A stretch of 64,000 nt of DNA, from NCBI RefSeq assembly GCF_029867415.1, contig NC_081180.1, positions 25,320,808-25,384,807 on the forward strand, read 5' to 3'. Of this stretch, positions 34,922 through 46,699 are shown one piece after another; the stretch's first letter is position 1; each line of letters opens with the position of its first letter. Below the pieces are notes generated by a model. It saw nothing but the letters and a program-made list of their open reading frames with translations, made no database searches and was not told where the DNA came from. The translations under genes were made by a program, and so were the position numbers. This DNA is from Vicia villosa (taxonomy: Eukaryota; Streptophyta; Magnoliopsida; Fabales; Fabaceae).

Positions 34922-35028
34922 TTAATATCTTCATTCAATTTTCATCATACCCTTTTTCTTTTTCACTTTGATAAAGAGTAAAAAATCATTTTTTTTTTGG
35001 TTTTGTGTTTGTGTTTGTGTTTGTGAAG

Positions 35029-35265
35029 CTGAGGATTTGGGACTTCCATATGTGAAACCTTACTTGGGTTTTAAGAATGGTGGTGTGGAGGAAAGTGGGA
35101 GTGTTGAGGATGGTGTGAATTTTGCGGTGGCTGGAGTGACTGCTTTGGATAGGAGTTTCTTTGAAGAGAAAGGGTTTGTTGTTGGTGGGACTGCGAATTA
35201 TTCTCTCATGGTTCAGATTGATGAGTTCAAGGAAATGCTGCCTTCTATATGCAATTCTTCTTCAA
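35029..35265 (+). pseudogene. GDSL esterase/lipase, exon 2 fragment
   Basis: Begins after a pyrimidine/GT-rich acceptor (TTTGTGAAG|CT). It reads EDLGLPYVKPYLGFKNGG, then GVNFAVAGVTALD, TANYSLMVQIDEFKEMLPS and ICNSSSS, the standard second exon of plant GDSL esterases (block II has G..FA.AG). It ends at AA|GTAAAG. The frame is clean, so this exon decayed little. No third exon with the family's GGND block or the catalytic Asp-His block is found downstream. Without the Copia insertion the intron would be about 110 bp. The gene is a truncated copy. Confidence 0.85.
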
Positions 35266-35339
35266 GTAAAGTTACATACTCTTTACTCCTTTTTGTTTCT
35301 TGTGTAAATTACTGTCATATGTAAAGTTTTGTTTGCATA

Positions 35340-35860
35340 TTGATCATTATTTATTTATTATTTCAGGAAAAATTTAGATGCAGATACTTGGAAGTGAAGA
35401 TAGCAGGACTTTCAAAGTTATGGATACATCAACATACAAATATATAAAAAAAGGATTTTTATTTTATTTTATGTGAAAATTCAAATATAGAAAATAATAA
35501 TATGGAGTTGGATATATATTAAGATGTTAAGGATATGATTTATTTTGTAATTAGTTTTTATCAATATAATATGAAACCAATCTTTCTATATTGAATCATT
35601 TGAATTTATTTAATAGAAAATGGTATAATAGTTTAATTTTAGTTATTTAGCTTTGTCATGGTTCAAAATGTAATGGAAAATATTTTAAATGAGTAACTTT
35701 TATTTAAATAATAATATTTTTCAATTATATTAAAAATTGAATTTATAAATTTATTATATTTTTATATAATAAAAATTATATAATTTGAAGTTCTAGTGAC
35801 AGCAAAAAGAAAACAATTCGTAGCTAGAGTTTCTATTATTTGTAATACTAGCATAGTATA
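35340..35860. other. AT-rich intergenic stretch
   Basis: No gene or clear repeat terminus seen. Confidence 0.45.
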
Positions 35861-35866
35861 TAGTGA

Positions 35867-36052
35867 CACTGTAGGAAAAAACTTAACCGTAACTAAAAGT
35901 TATTGTGACATTTAATGTAGTGTCACACTACACCCCCTTAAAGTTGACGCCAAGTGTGGGTGTCACTCAAAGTCTAATAGACATTTACCTACAGATTATT
36001 GACTTTTAGTGACACTTTTTGAGTGTCACTGAAAGTCAATTTTCTTGTAGTG
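35867..36052. mobile_element. CACTA-like MITE (186 bp)
   Basis: Ends CACTGTAGGAAAAAAC and TCAATTTTCTTGTAGTG (inverted CACTRYA.GAAAA). Internal GTGACAC / AGTGACACT motifs repeat in both orientations and could fold. No coding content. A clean 3-bp target duplication is not visible. Confidence 0.55.
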
Positions 36053-36115
36053 ATGGGTGGTGATTGGGTGACAGTGTAAAAATATTTTACACTGTCAGTG
36101 CATCACGCATTTTCT

Positions 36116-36951
<836 letters not shown>

Positions 36952-37499
36952 TTGAATAAAGCTGATATATTAAAATAAAAAGGAGATACACAAAAAGGAG
37001 ATGGGGACTAGGCTAAAACCCTCTCAATGGCGAATAAATCTGTAAAAACTCATCCTAAACCTATTTTTTACAAAATCACATCTAATATCTAGAGGGATGG
37101 TATCAAAAAGAGTAAGAGAGGAAACCGTGCGACCGAGACTAGCAAAAAAGTCAGCACAAGAGTTACCTTCTCGAAAGATATCAGTAATCCCAAAAGACAT
37201 GTTCCTTATAATACTTTTACACTATAACCACATATTCCTAAGCTACCAAGGAACCAAAATATTTCCTTGAAAAAGCTTGGACCACAATAGAAGAATCACT
37301 CTCAATCCAAAGCTTCAACCATGCTTTATCTCTAGCAAGCTCAATGGCTCTAAAAATGGCAGAGAATTCCGCATGTAAAGAATTAGGATCTGAAGAAGGC
37401 TCGGCAAAAGCTAAAAGAAAGTTGCCGAGAGAGTTCCTGAAAATACTGCCACAACCACTAGCATTGTTAACGTAAGAACCGTCACAATTACATTTAACT

Positions 37500-38514
37500 C
37501 AGGGGTGGCCCTGAGCATGGGCTCGCGGGGCGGGAGCCCAGGGCCCCATAATTTTAGGGGCACCAAATTTTTTTTTTTAAACTTGTTAGAATTTTTTTTT
37601 TAAATACTGGCTAACAAAATTATAGGGGCACTACAAAATCAAAATTAATAAAAGAATATAATTTTCCATTAATAAAATATAGAGTAGAATAAAATCAATC
37701 AATTCCCCTAAAATAAAATCAATTAATATATCCATAATTTTAGCAACTAAAGAATTTAATTGAGGCACTAAGATTAAAATGTTGATATAGAGAATATTTT
37801 ATATTATTGATAATGTTATTTGATAGGTTAGAAATCTTCTAACCGTGTCAAATTTGGATTAAGTTGTTGATCTTGATGGTGAAATTTTGTTTGAAGAATT
37901 GAAAGTTATTAGAGATGTTTTATCCATTGAAACAAAATCAAGTTATATGGTATTGAGTTCTTTAAAGACTTTTAATTGTTTTCCTAATGCATGCATAACT
38001 TAGAGAATAATATTGACTATTCCTATCATTGTTGCATCTGCTGAAAGAAATTTTTCTAAATTAAAATTATTAAAATCTTATTTGAGATCTATTATGTCAC
38101 AAGACAGATTAGATAGTCTTACGTTGATTTCAATTGAAAATAATTTTTTTGAAGAACCTTGATTATGACCAAATAATTAATGATTTTGCAACAAAAAATG
38201 CTAAAAGGATGATATTTAAATAATTTTAAAGGTTTGGTCAATTTTTTTATAGAAAAAAAAGACCAGATCAAGAAGAAGAAGAAAAAAAAAGAAAAAGAAG
38301 AAGAAGAATAACTTTCTTTATAGTGGTTTATATTTTGATGTAGTATAAACATTGATTCAAAGATCCATATTTGTATTATTTTTGCATAATGTGAACTGAA
38401 AATGTGTTTTTTATTCAATTTTTTTTATCCTTATGTATTTATTGTTTAAAAAAATTATAGGGGCACCACTCTTTTGATTCGTCCAAGGCACCCAAATTCA
38501 AAGGACCGGCCCTG
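37500..38514 (+). mobile_element. hAT element copy 2 (1015 bp, non-autonomous)
   Basis: Same ends as copy 1 (CAGGGGTGGCCCTGAGCATG and GACCGGCCCTG). The 8-bp target duplication has one mismatch: ATTTAACT (37492-37499) and ATTTAACC (38515-38522). It retains only a damaged C-terminal transposase segment around 37870-38160 (VASAERNFSKLKLLKS still readable), with an in-frame TAG near 37998-38000. It is inserted inside the LINE. It is nearly identical to copy 3 at 53627-54638. Confidence 0.92.
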
Positions 38515-38949
38515 ATTTAACCCAATCCAAAAGAGGGGGCTGCCAAAGGACTTTCACAATCTTGGGAGCCCGAGGATAATTCAACTTAATCCGGAAATAT
38601 TTAAGAATACGGAAATCATCCATGAAGGAAAAAAGCACACTTAGAAGAATTGTTACCAATCATACGAACCTGAGCCAAGATGCTGGAAAAGCTGGGCTGA
38701 CCCGGCGGAGGTTTGTTGAGAAATCTAGCATTGTTGCGCGTCTGCCAAATATGAGAAAAAATACCAACAATCGTCGCTGAGATGATGAGAGAGCATTGAG
38801 GAGAGTTGCTGCACCCGCAAAGATCCCAAATGTTATCCTTCGAGAAGCTACTAATATTCGACTGGAGAAGATTACATAACCAATTCCAAAGCTTTAGAGC
38901 ATAGGGGCAACCAAAGAAAAGTTGGAAGGAGGTTTCACAAGTCTTCTAA

Positions 38950-39534
38950 CAGAGGCTACACATAGAACATGTGGTACAACCTCAAAGTTGCAAGGCGTCA
39001 TCCGAAGGAATCTTGTCGTGCATGATTCGCCAAGCTAAGAGAGCCTTTGAAGGAGAAATGTCTGCGTTCCAAATTCTGCCAGCCCAACTAAACTTCAAAG
39101 CGGGAGAAGCTTTAAATTTGTAAGCCTCTTTCATAGTTAACTTACCGTCCGCAGCAGAAGGCCAAACCATTATATCCGGGAAGTTGCTAGGAGCAAAGGT
39201 CGAAATTACCGGAATAAGAGAAGGCATTAAAGTGAACAGTCAGGATTTGTATGTTCCAAGCACCGTTACTAATAATATCACTAGCCAACATATCTGTATC
39301 AACACCGTTTGAAGAGAGAAGCTACAAATGGATTATGTTCAAAAGAGGCGTCCCGCACCAAGCATCTTTCCAGAACCGGACTCTGTCACCTTTGCTAAGC
39401 AGCCAAGAAATATTAGAGATTAAACAGGAAAGCTCAGGTTTTAAACTACTCCATAAGGACGAAAAAATATGATGACGAATGAAGCCAAACTTCTGTAAGA
39501 CCCTAGCTCGAAGAATACAGGCCCAGTCCTCCAT
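38950..39534 (-). pseudogene. LINE post-RT region with zf-RVT domain
   Basis: Two frames: 39534-39322 (SWLLSKGDRVRFWKDAWCG) and 39227-38982 (LTMKEAYKF, FSWAGRIWNADISPSKALLA, DKIPSDDALQL). They match the zinc-binding region that follows RT in plant LINEs. The Cys residues (CXXC type) follow near 38955. A frameshift lies between the two frames. Confidence 0.8.
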
Positions 39535-39639
39535 ACTGTTAAGAAAATCCTAGCATAAATAAAGATTAGAGGCATTATTAAGGACAACGAGAGAGCGTAA
39601 ACCAAGACCTCCGAACTTCTTTGGTTGACAAACTTTACT

Positions 39640-41142
39640 CTAAGCTACTGTAACTAGTTTCCTGGAATTAGTATAACCGCTCCAGATGAAGTTTCGCGAA
39701 GTAGTCTCCACCTCTCTAATTAAAGAGACAGGCCAAGAGTAAGAGGAGATTGAATGGTATATCATGCCATGAACCACCGCACTGACCAAGGTAACTCTGC
39801 CGGCGTAAGAAAGAGTCGAACCTTTCCAAGCAGCCATTTTAGAGATCATTTTATCAGCTAAAGCTTGAAAATGAGCGCGTCTGACCCTACCTTTAAAAAT
39901 GGGAACCCCGAGATAATCGAAAGGCAAAGAACCTCGTCTGAAACCTGTGAGCTGAGAGAAACTATTAGCTCTACGCTCCAACATTGAGCCACAGTATATC
40001 AAGGATTTAGAGTTGTTGATGACTTGACCAGAGGCTAGAGAATAGTTGTGGAACAGATTGATGAGGGCAGCAATATTGGAAGTTTTACCTCTACAAAAAA
40101 TAAGAATGTCATCTGCATATAGACCGTGTGTTGGCATATTAAAGTTTCTGTTAACTTTCATGGGAATGTGGGCACCAGAAGAGACCAAGGCATTAATATG
40201 GCGACTCAAGACGTCTTCCGTAAGACAGAAAAGAAGAGGAGAAAGGGGGTCGCCTTGACGAACACCACACTTATAGGGAAAATAACCATGAGTTGATCCA
40301 TTGAAGAAGATGGACATATGAGCAGAGTTTAGAATTGTCGAAATCCAGTGACAGAAAGTCAAGCTAAAACCATATCTTTTCAAAACAGTCAAGAGGAAAT
40401 CCCAATGAATGGTGTCAAAAGCCTTGGAAATGTCCACTTTAATAGCAATGTTCCCACCTTTGGTTTTACTGTCAAGGAGATTTGCTATCTCGGAAGCAAG
40501 CCGGAAACAATCTTTTATATTCCTTCCTTTTATGAATCCTTTGTGCTCCTTGGACACCAGAAAAGGCATAATGATCGAGAGTCTGTCCACGCGAATCTTA
40601 GAGATAACCTTGAACTTGAAGTTGGCAAGAGCTATGGGTCTAAAATTGTCCATAGAATCAACATCTTTAGATTTAGGAATAAGAATTATCAAGTTGGCAT
40701 TGTAGTTGTTTGGCATCCAATCCTCCTTAAAGAATTGCCATACCGCATTAAAAACGTCCTGCTTAATGATTGTCCAATAAGTTTGAAAGAATACTCCACC
40801 GATTCCATCCGGGCCAGGGGCACTATCCTTACGAAGACTGAAAATCGCATTAGTAATCTCCTCCATGGATGGGACAGAAGCGAGCGTGAAATTCATTGAA
40901 TTCGTGACCAACTCGGGAATGGCCTCCAACAGATTCGAATCATGCACCGTACCTACAAAACCAAAAATATTAGTGAAATAATTAACTGCGTGAGCAGCCA
41001 TGTCCTCAGGATCTAGTAAGACACAATCACCATCACATAAACTCAAGATTTTGTTTTTATTGCACTTGATTTTGGAGACTCTGTGAAAGAAGGAGGTATT
41101 TCTATCGCCCATTTTATGCCATTTCAGCCTAGCCTTTTCCAT
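39640..41142 (-). pseudogene. LINE reverse transcriptase frame (500 codons)
   Basis: Long open frame covering the whole RT. Features include GDRNTSFFHRVSK (about residues 12-24), the SAPGPDGIGGVFFQTYW finger motif, LANFKFKVISKIRVDRL, GRNIKDCFRLASEIANLLD, DISKAFDTIHWDFL, GVRQGDPLSPLLFCL and the catalytic GLYADDILIFCRG (about 340). The FDYLGVPIFKG and WKGSTLSYAGRVTLVSAV blocks follow. An in-frame TAG directly precedes the first ATG, where family members have Trp (EEFFW.EK), so this start is an artefact of a nonsense mutation in a longer ORF2. Confidence 0.93.
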
Positions 41143-41657
41143 CTAAAAGAATTCCTCTTTAGCCAAAGCTTTTTCCAAATCTTGTTGGGCCTTGTATTCT
41201 TGAGACTTTAAGCTGCCAGTCATGCCCAAGGTCTGAATCTGGTTTTGGATATTGTTAAGGTGATTAGTTGAGTTTTTAACAAGAACATGAACATCTCCAA
41301 AGACTTGTTCCAAATCCTTAGTTTGTCCTTTAAAAGTTTGAGCTTTTGCGACAAAACAAACACGGGGAAACCACACACGGGTTAAGACCAACTATCCGCA
41401 ATGAGGGCTTCGCAACTGTCATGTAGCGTCCACATGCCAAGGAATCTGAAACTGGACTTAAACTTGATTGCAGAGAAGCTGACATCCAGGCAAATCGGAA
41501 AATGATTTGATCGAAATTTTGGAAGGGTGAAAACGTGGGAAGTGTTACAAGTCGTAATCCAAGATTGATTACAAATAACTCTGTCAAGACATCTTTCAAC
41601 CAAATGAGAACCAGCCCTGCCATTAGACCAGGTAAAAAACTGACTACGAGTAGGAAA

Positions 41658-41815
41658 ATTTAATGGAAATACACCGACGGTGTAAAGTAGTTTTACACTG
41701 TTAGTGAATTGTAACCGTTAGATTTTAAGTTATGTTTAACTTTTATTTTAATTATATATAAAATAATAATTATGAATGGTTGTGATGGAGTGTAAAACTT
41801 TTTACACTAAACTTT
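41658..41815. mobile_element. Short foldback/MITE-like element
   Basis: GGTGTAAAGTAGTTTTACAC (about 41680) is an imperfect palindrome, and a second GTGTAAAACTTTTTACAC lies near 41790. The same end motif occurs at 11950, 29440 and 36080. It sits between the LINE 5' truncation point and repeat R1. Confidence 0.5.
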
Positions 41816-42110
41816 ACAAATTTTAAAATACGAAACAGAAAACCTCTAGAAGAAAAACTAAGTTATTTACCAATTTTAAATAAGTCACTAAACTAAAAAA
41901 TATTGTATTCAAAATTTTAACTTAGTATAGTATTTTTTAACTTAGTCTTTTCATTGGAACTTTGGTTAACAATTGATTAAGGAATATATTAATTAGAAAA
42001 ACTAATTAATTTTTTTTTAATTTGAAAACTTATTTATGAAATTTCTAAAAAAAATGGAGGTTTGATTATTACTGTAGCTAAAACCTTAAAAAAATGGTGA
42101 AGATAAATAT
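41816..42110. repeat. Dispersed repeat R1, further copy
   Basis: Shares TTTTAAAATACGAAACAGAA with 28770 and GCTAAAACCTTAAAAAAATG with 15750-15775. Confidence 0.6.
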
Positions 42111-42411
42111 GGCCGACATATGTGTAGGTTGTTTCTTGAAAATCGTGGTTATTAGTTAGCGTCCGAAAATAAAAGGAAATATAATTGCTGTAATTCACTG
42201 TTGTTGCAAAAGTTGCAGAACTCTGTCTACTAATTCCTACTCGTCAAAACAGTTCTTCGCCTAGTCACAATCAAATATCTTTAAATACATCTTAGCCGTT
42301 TATTTCTTCATCTTCTCACCTACCTCTGTCACGTTTTTAAATCTCCCACTAACTGACTCATCCACGCGCGTTACAATCACGTCATATCCACTTCCTATCA
42401 GACTCTAATGT

Positions 42412-43455
42412 TATGTTTGGATTAGATAAGAAAATGAGGGGAAAGAAAGAAATTTTAAGGATTGAAGATGAAGAGAATTTAGAAAAAAGTAAGATGATTT
42501 TTTAGTTGTTTGTGTTTAGAAAATGAGAGGAAAGAAAGATGTATATTTACGAAATGACATAAATATCTTTATGATAAAATAAATGATATATTAATTATTT
42601 ATTTTTGAATAATATATTTTTAATAAATATATAAATGCGTCATTAACAATTAACGTAAATACATGAACATAAATATTAATATGCATATATGTTATTATAA
42701 TGCACAAGGATAAGGATAAACATAAGGATAAAACTGGAACAATAATAAAATTAAGGGTGGCAAAACGGACCATGGTCCGTCGAGCCGGCCCGCACACCCG
42801 TCAAAAATGACGGGTTAGATTGGGATTTTAGGCTCGTCACTCGCCAAAGCCCGCACCGCCAAAACCCGCAGCCAGCCATACCTGCCCTGTCAAAGGCCGC
42901 CGCCCGCCAAAGGCCGCCCCTCCTCCAAAACTCACTCTTTTTTTAGTTAATTCTAGTAATTGCAATTTTTGATGGTTTATTTTATACATTTATTTATAAA
43001 TATATGTAATATTTTTTTAAGTAAATTTGTCAAAAAGTTGCTTTTATAAAAAATTGTTTTACAAATAAGTGAAAAGTTTAATTAAAAGGTAAAAAAAGCC
43101 TATTAATCTATTAAAAAATATATAAATAAAAATAGGCGGGTAAACCCGCCGCCCGCCAACCCGCCATCTGTGCGGGGCGGGCATGACTTTTATGCTCATT
43201 TTACTTGGCGGGCATGCCCACCCGGCTCATTTTTTGGCGGACATAAGTCGGGGCGGGCGGCTTGTTTTGCCACCCCTATGTAAAATAACATTTTCTGTCC
43301 ACTTTTAAGCGGAAACAATTTTACGTGTGGGTCTCACGAAACTTTCTTTTCATTGTCATGGTTCTGTTGAAATAAATAGAGGAAGATTTTTTGATTTTGT
43401 GTTTTCCATCCATTCACTTTCTCTCCTTCATCATTCATGCAAACCAAACATAGTG
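42412..43455. mobile_element. Possible TIR element with nested hAT-like element
   Basis: Left ATGTTTGGATTAGATAAG and right inverted CAAACCAAACATAG. The inner part carries another TIR element at 42754-43277. The boundaries and class are uncertain. Confidence 0.35.
42754..43277. mobile_element. Non-autonomous hAT-like element, GC-rich ends (about 524 bp)
   Basis: Inverted ends AGGGTGGCAAAACGG and CTTGTTTTGCCACCCCT. Very GC-rich subterminal repeats (CCCGCC / GGCGGG) flank an AT-rich middle. No coding capacity. The TIR matches 14319-15326. I could not fix the target duplication. Confidence 0.65.
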
Positions 43456-43480
43456 TAAGGCTATGTTTGGATAGAGTAAA

Positions 43481-44141
43481 ATAGGGGTGGACAAATTTTA
43501 TCTGACCGATTCGTTGGTTATTTTGTGCAATTAGATCGTGTCGGATTAGGTGTCGGACTGATTTAGTTGTTTAATTTGGATATTATAGGGTTGTTTCAGT
43601 TGGACTCAGATGATTATTTTAAATTCGTCAAAAACTGAATCCGATCAAACTCAATTAATATTTATTTTATTTATTTTTATTACTATAAGACTAAAATATT
43701 ATAAAAATAAAATTAACAATATTGTCAGGTTATTATTATTTTTATAGTTTAAGGATATTGTGTTAATTTTGAATGTTATTTAATTTGTAGTTTAAAGTGT
43801 GATAATGACCAAAATAATGTCAAAAATATTAAAAATGTTATCACATAATAATAACCAATAATAAAAATAATTATTTAATTATTCTAAAAATTCTTTATTT
43901 TTTTATAATTAAAAATGAATATGTGAAATTTTATTAAAAAATAGTCATTTTAATGAGTTTATTCCAATAAATATTAAACTGATAAAATCCACGGACTTAC
44001 CCACTTAATCGATTTAACCGAATCCGTCGAAAATCAAAATTTTTTGGTCGAAATTGGGTCATTAAAATGAAATCGTGGTTTACGTTGGATTTAAAATTTA
44101 GGTCAGATACCGACCCAAACCGACTGATTGTCCACCCCTAT
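43481..44141. mobile_element. Non-autonomous hAT-like element (661 bp)
   Basis: Inverted ends ATAGGGGTGGACAA and TTGTCCACCCCTAT, with direct repeats AGTAAA(AT) on both sides (43475-43480 and 44142-44147). Internal subterminal motifs such as CCGATTCG / CGAATCCG appear in both orientations. No coding frame. Confidence 0.65.
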
Positions 44142-44510
44142 AGTAAAATAAACAGAGTGGAATGGAGTGGAGCGGAATGGAGTGGAACAGAGCAGAGCGA
44201 AATGGAATGAAGATGTCATTCCATGGTTTGGGTATTTCATGACGAAATAGAGAGATTTTGTCATTCCGTCCAAATCAGAGGGTATGAAAAATGATGGAAT
44301 GAAATAAAATGCCTTTTATGTATTAAATACAAATAAGAAATGTCTTTTATGTCATTTTATATTTATCAACTAGTTGAACTGTTAATTTTATCAAACACTT
44401 CAATTAGCTTATCAGCTATAAGTTATTAGCCGTCAATTATAAACTATCAATCACCAGCCATCAGCCATAATTATAAACTATCAGCTAGCTTATCAATCAA
44501 GCACTATTTT

Positions 44511-46582
44511 TGTAACGCCCATTTTTCATTTAAGTATTTTATTTAATTGTGAGCTATGTGATTTATTTAATTATTATGTGTTAATTATTTGCTTATGTGC
44601 TCTTTGTGTTATTCATTGGGTTTTTATAGTAAATAACATGAGTTAGTGAGTTAGACGAGTTATTGGACCTAAGTGGACATTAGTAAGTGAGGAGTGTTAA
44701 TTAGAGCCCATTAAAAATTAGAAAGATAGTGAGAGTTTCACAAAACAAGGGTTTTAGAGAAAAATATAATTAGAACTCATTCTTTTGGAGATTTTTGTGA
44801 AAGAAGAAAAGAGAGAAGAGAAGAGGAGAATCTCAAGGTTGAAGATAGAGTTGGCTTCAATCCAAAACCTAAGGTAAGGGTGGGATTCTTTCATGCTAAA
44901 GAGATGTATGATGATGTTTAGGGTGGGTTGGATTGTATGATTGAACCATGGATTATCTTTGTGTAGAAATGTTAGGGTTTATGAACAAAATGCATGAATT
45001 TGTGATTAGAAATGTGTTTTGATTGATGTTTGGTGATAGATGATGGTAGATTTCGTGTTTATACATGTTAAATTGCTGTTTAGAATGAGTTTTGGCTGGA
45101 GAAAGGGTGATTATGCAGGTCTGTTGCTGTTATTGTTTTTCTGCAAAATCGCGCTCCCGCTAAGCGGACGTAGGTCCGCTAAGCGGATGTTGTTCTATCT
45201 GGAAAAATAAAGAGGCTCGCTAAGCGGAGCCAGTTCGCTAAGCGGAGCCCATTTCGTAAAAATCTTCTGCCACACGCCGCTTGAAGCGCGGTTATTGAAT
45301 TTTAGGAGCATAAGCGCGCTTGTGGGCCGCTAAGCGGACCCTGTTTCATAAAACTTGTCCAAACTTCTAAATGATGCATCTTTTGATCCGTAATTTGTTT
45401 TTAAGTGTCGTTTGAATCTCCGTGAAGCTTTAATTGATGTCTATCTACTGTACATGCTTTGTAAAACTTTGGAAATCTTTTATTAAGTCTTCCGTAACTT
45501 GTATGTTGCTAAGTTGATGATGTATTGGGTAGTTGAGCAATTAATGTGTTGAATGCCGTGAATATATATTGGAAATGCATTGAATTGTGAGTGATAACGT
45601 TGATGTTGTCGATGTCGTTGATGTTGGATTTCAATATTGACTTATGTCGTTGAAGTTGATTAAGTCATTCAAGTCGATTATGCCGTTTAAGTTAATTAAG
45701 TTGTTTAAGTGTGGTTGTGGGTGTGCATCATTGAGTCGCATCCATTGCATTGTCTAAGTTGGCCCAAGTGGCAAATGTTTAAGTTGGCCTATATGGAAAA
45801 TGTTTAAGTTGGCCCAATGACAATCGTTTAAGTTGGGAGTTTTACTCCGAATGGTACCACATGCATTTGCATAAGCCGAGTCACATTTGAATTGCATTTG
45901 ATGTTGTTTTGAAGTTGTGTTTGTTGTGACGTGATGATGAGATATTATTGTGATGTATTGAATTCATAATTGTGAATTGTTGGTAATATGTTATATGATG
46001 GGAAGTGGTGATATATGTATGATCTTTACTATGTTTTAAATATTATCATACGTTTCTTTATAATGAATGATATCTCACCCATTCTGTTTGAATGTTACCC
46101 CTTGTTGGTAACGTGCAGGTAATGACATGGAGTAGTCGTGTACGTATTAGCTCGTTCGGCATGTCGATGCTCTGATACATAGCACTCGAGACACGTCTAG
46201 TTTGCTTTGATGATGTCGAGTCTTATTGGCGCTGTCTTGTCGTTTCTTGTATTATGTTTGGATATGGTTATCTCTTATGAATTATGTTGTTACATCCTTA
46301 TGAGACATGTTGGATTTGTTGATTTCCGTGATTGGCATAGATGCGGTATTTTGGTTTTTGTTGCTAATGAATTCCGATGCGACGTTTCTAAGTTGTTTGA
46401 ATTGAATGACTAATGAGTTATGAGTTTTCCCTCTGACATATGTGTTATGTATCTATGAATTATGAGCATGTTTATGATTTGGTTTAAGTCGACATTGTGA
46501 CGCCTCAAATGTGATGTTCGTTTTTTAGACTTTTATACTCTGATTTTTCGTGTTAATTGCGGGGTAGATTTGGGGTGTTATA
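44511..46582 (+). mobile_element. Ty3/gypsy (Tekay-like) solo LTR (2072 bp)
   Basis: Starts TGTAACGCCC and ends GGGGTGTTATA, with a perfect 5-bp duplication ATTTT (44506-44510 and 46583-46587). The terminus matches chromovirus LTRs of the kind that would pair with the pol at 3707-6712. The body is not coding. It contains the five CGCTAAGCG palindromes at 45157-45337. No internal domain, hence a solo LTR. Confidence 0.85.
45157..45337. repeat. Five CGCTAAGCG palindromes
   Basis: CGCTAAGCG or the longer CCGCTAAGCGG occurs at 45157-45167, 45176-45186, 45218-45226, 45236-45244 and 45327-45337. Related GCGCGCTTG and GCCGCTTGAAGCGCGG blocks lie between. It is a GC-rich island in an AT-rich LTR and could form cruciforms or bind a dimeric protein. 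Confidence 0.8.
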
Positions 46583-46699
46583 ATTTTTACCGAACAAAGC
46601 CTTATTAGAGTTAAGATTTTAATCCTTATTTTTGTTTTTGATGAAATTTATTTTTTATGCCATCGTTTCCGTATTTAGCACTTCAACATTAATGTCAAT

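Larger units (their letters stand above)
36952..41657 (-). mobile_element. LINE (L1-type) retrotransposon, 5'-truncated, with a nested hAT
   Basis: Minus-strand ORF2 of a plant L1-type LINE, about 4.7 kb including a 1.0-kb hAT insertion. In order: the C-terminal end of the endonuclease (41623-41390, HFPICLDVSFSAIKFKS in one frame), the linker, reverse transcriptase (41142-39640), a zf-RVT region (39227-38950), and RNase H (about 37490-37080, with REGNSCADFFASLGR readable on minus). The 3' end has the CCTTTTTATTTTAATATATC-type tail of plant LINEs, followed by the (TA)n run. ORF1 and most of the endonuclease are missing. Several stops interrupt it, so it is inactive. Confidence 0.9.

Noticed and set aside
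38119..38418. 99-codon minus-strand frame, identical to one at 54242-54541
   Set aside because: The identity comes from the two hAT copies; the frame is antisense to the transposase remnant and has no domain. It is not a duplicated gene.
40348..40899. 183-codon plus-strand frame
   Set aside because: Antisense to the LINE reverse transcriptase.
44150..44220. GGAATGGAGTGGAGCGGAATG run, resembling satellite DNA
   Set aside because: Too short and irregular for a satellite; more likely the purine-rich end of a MITE.
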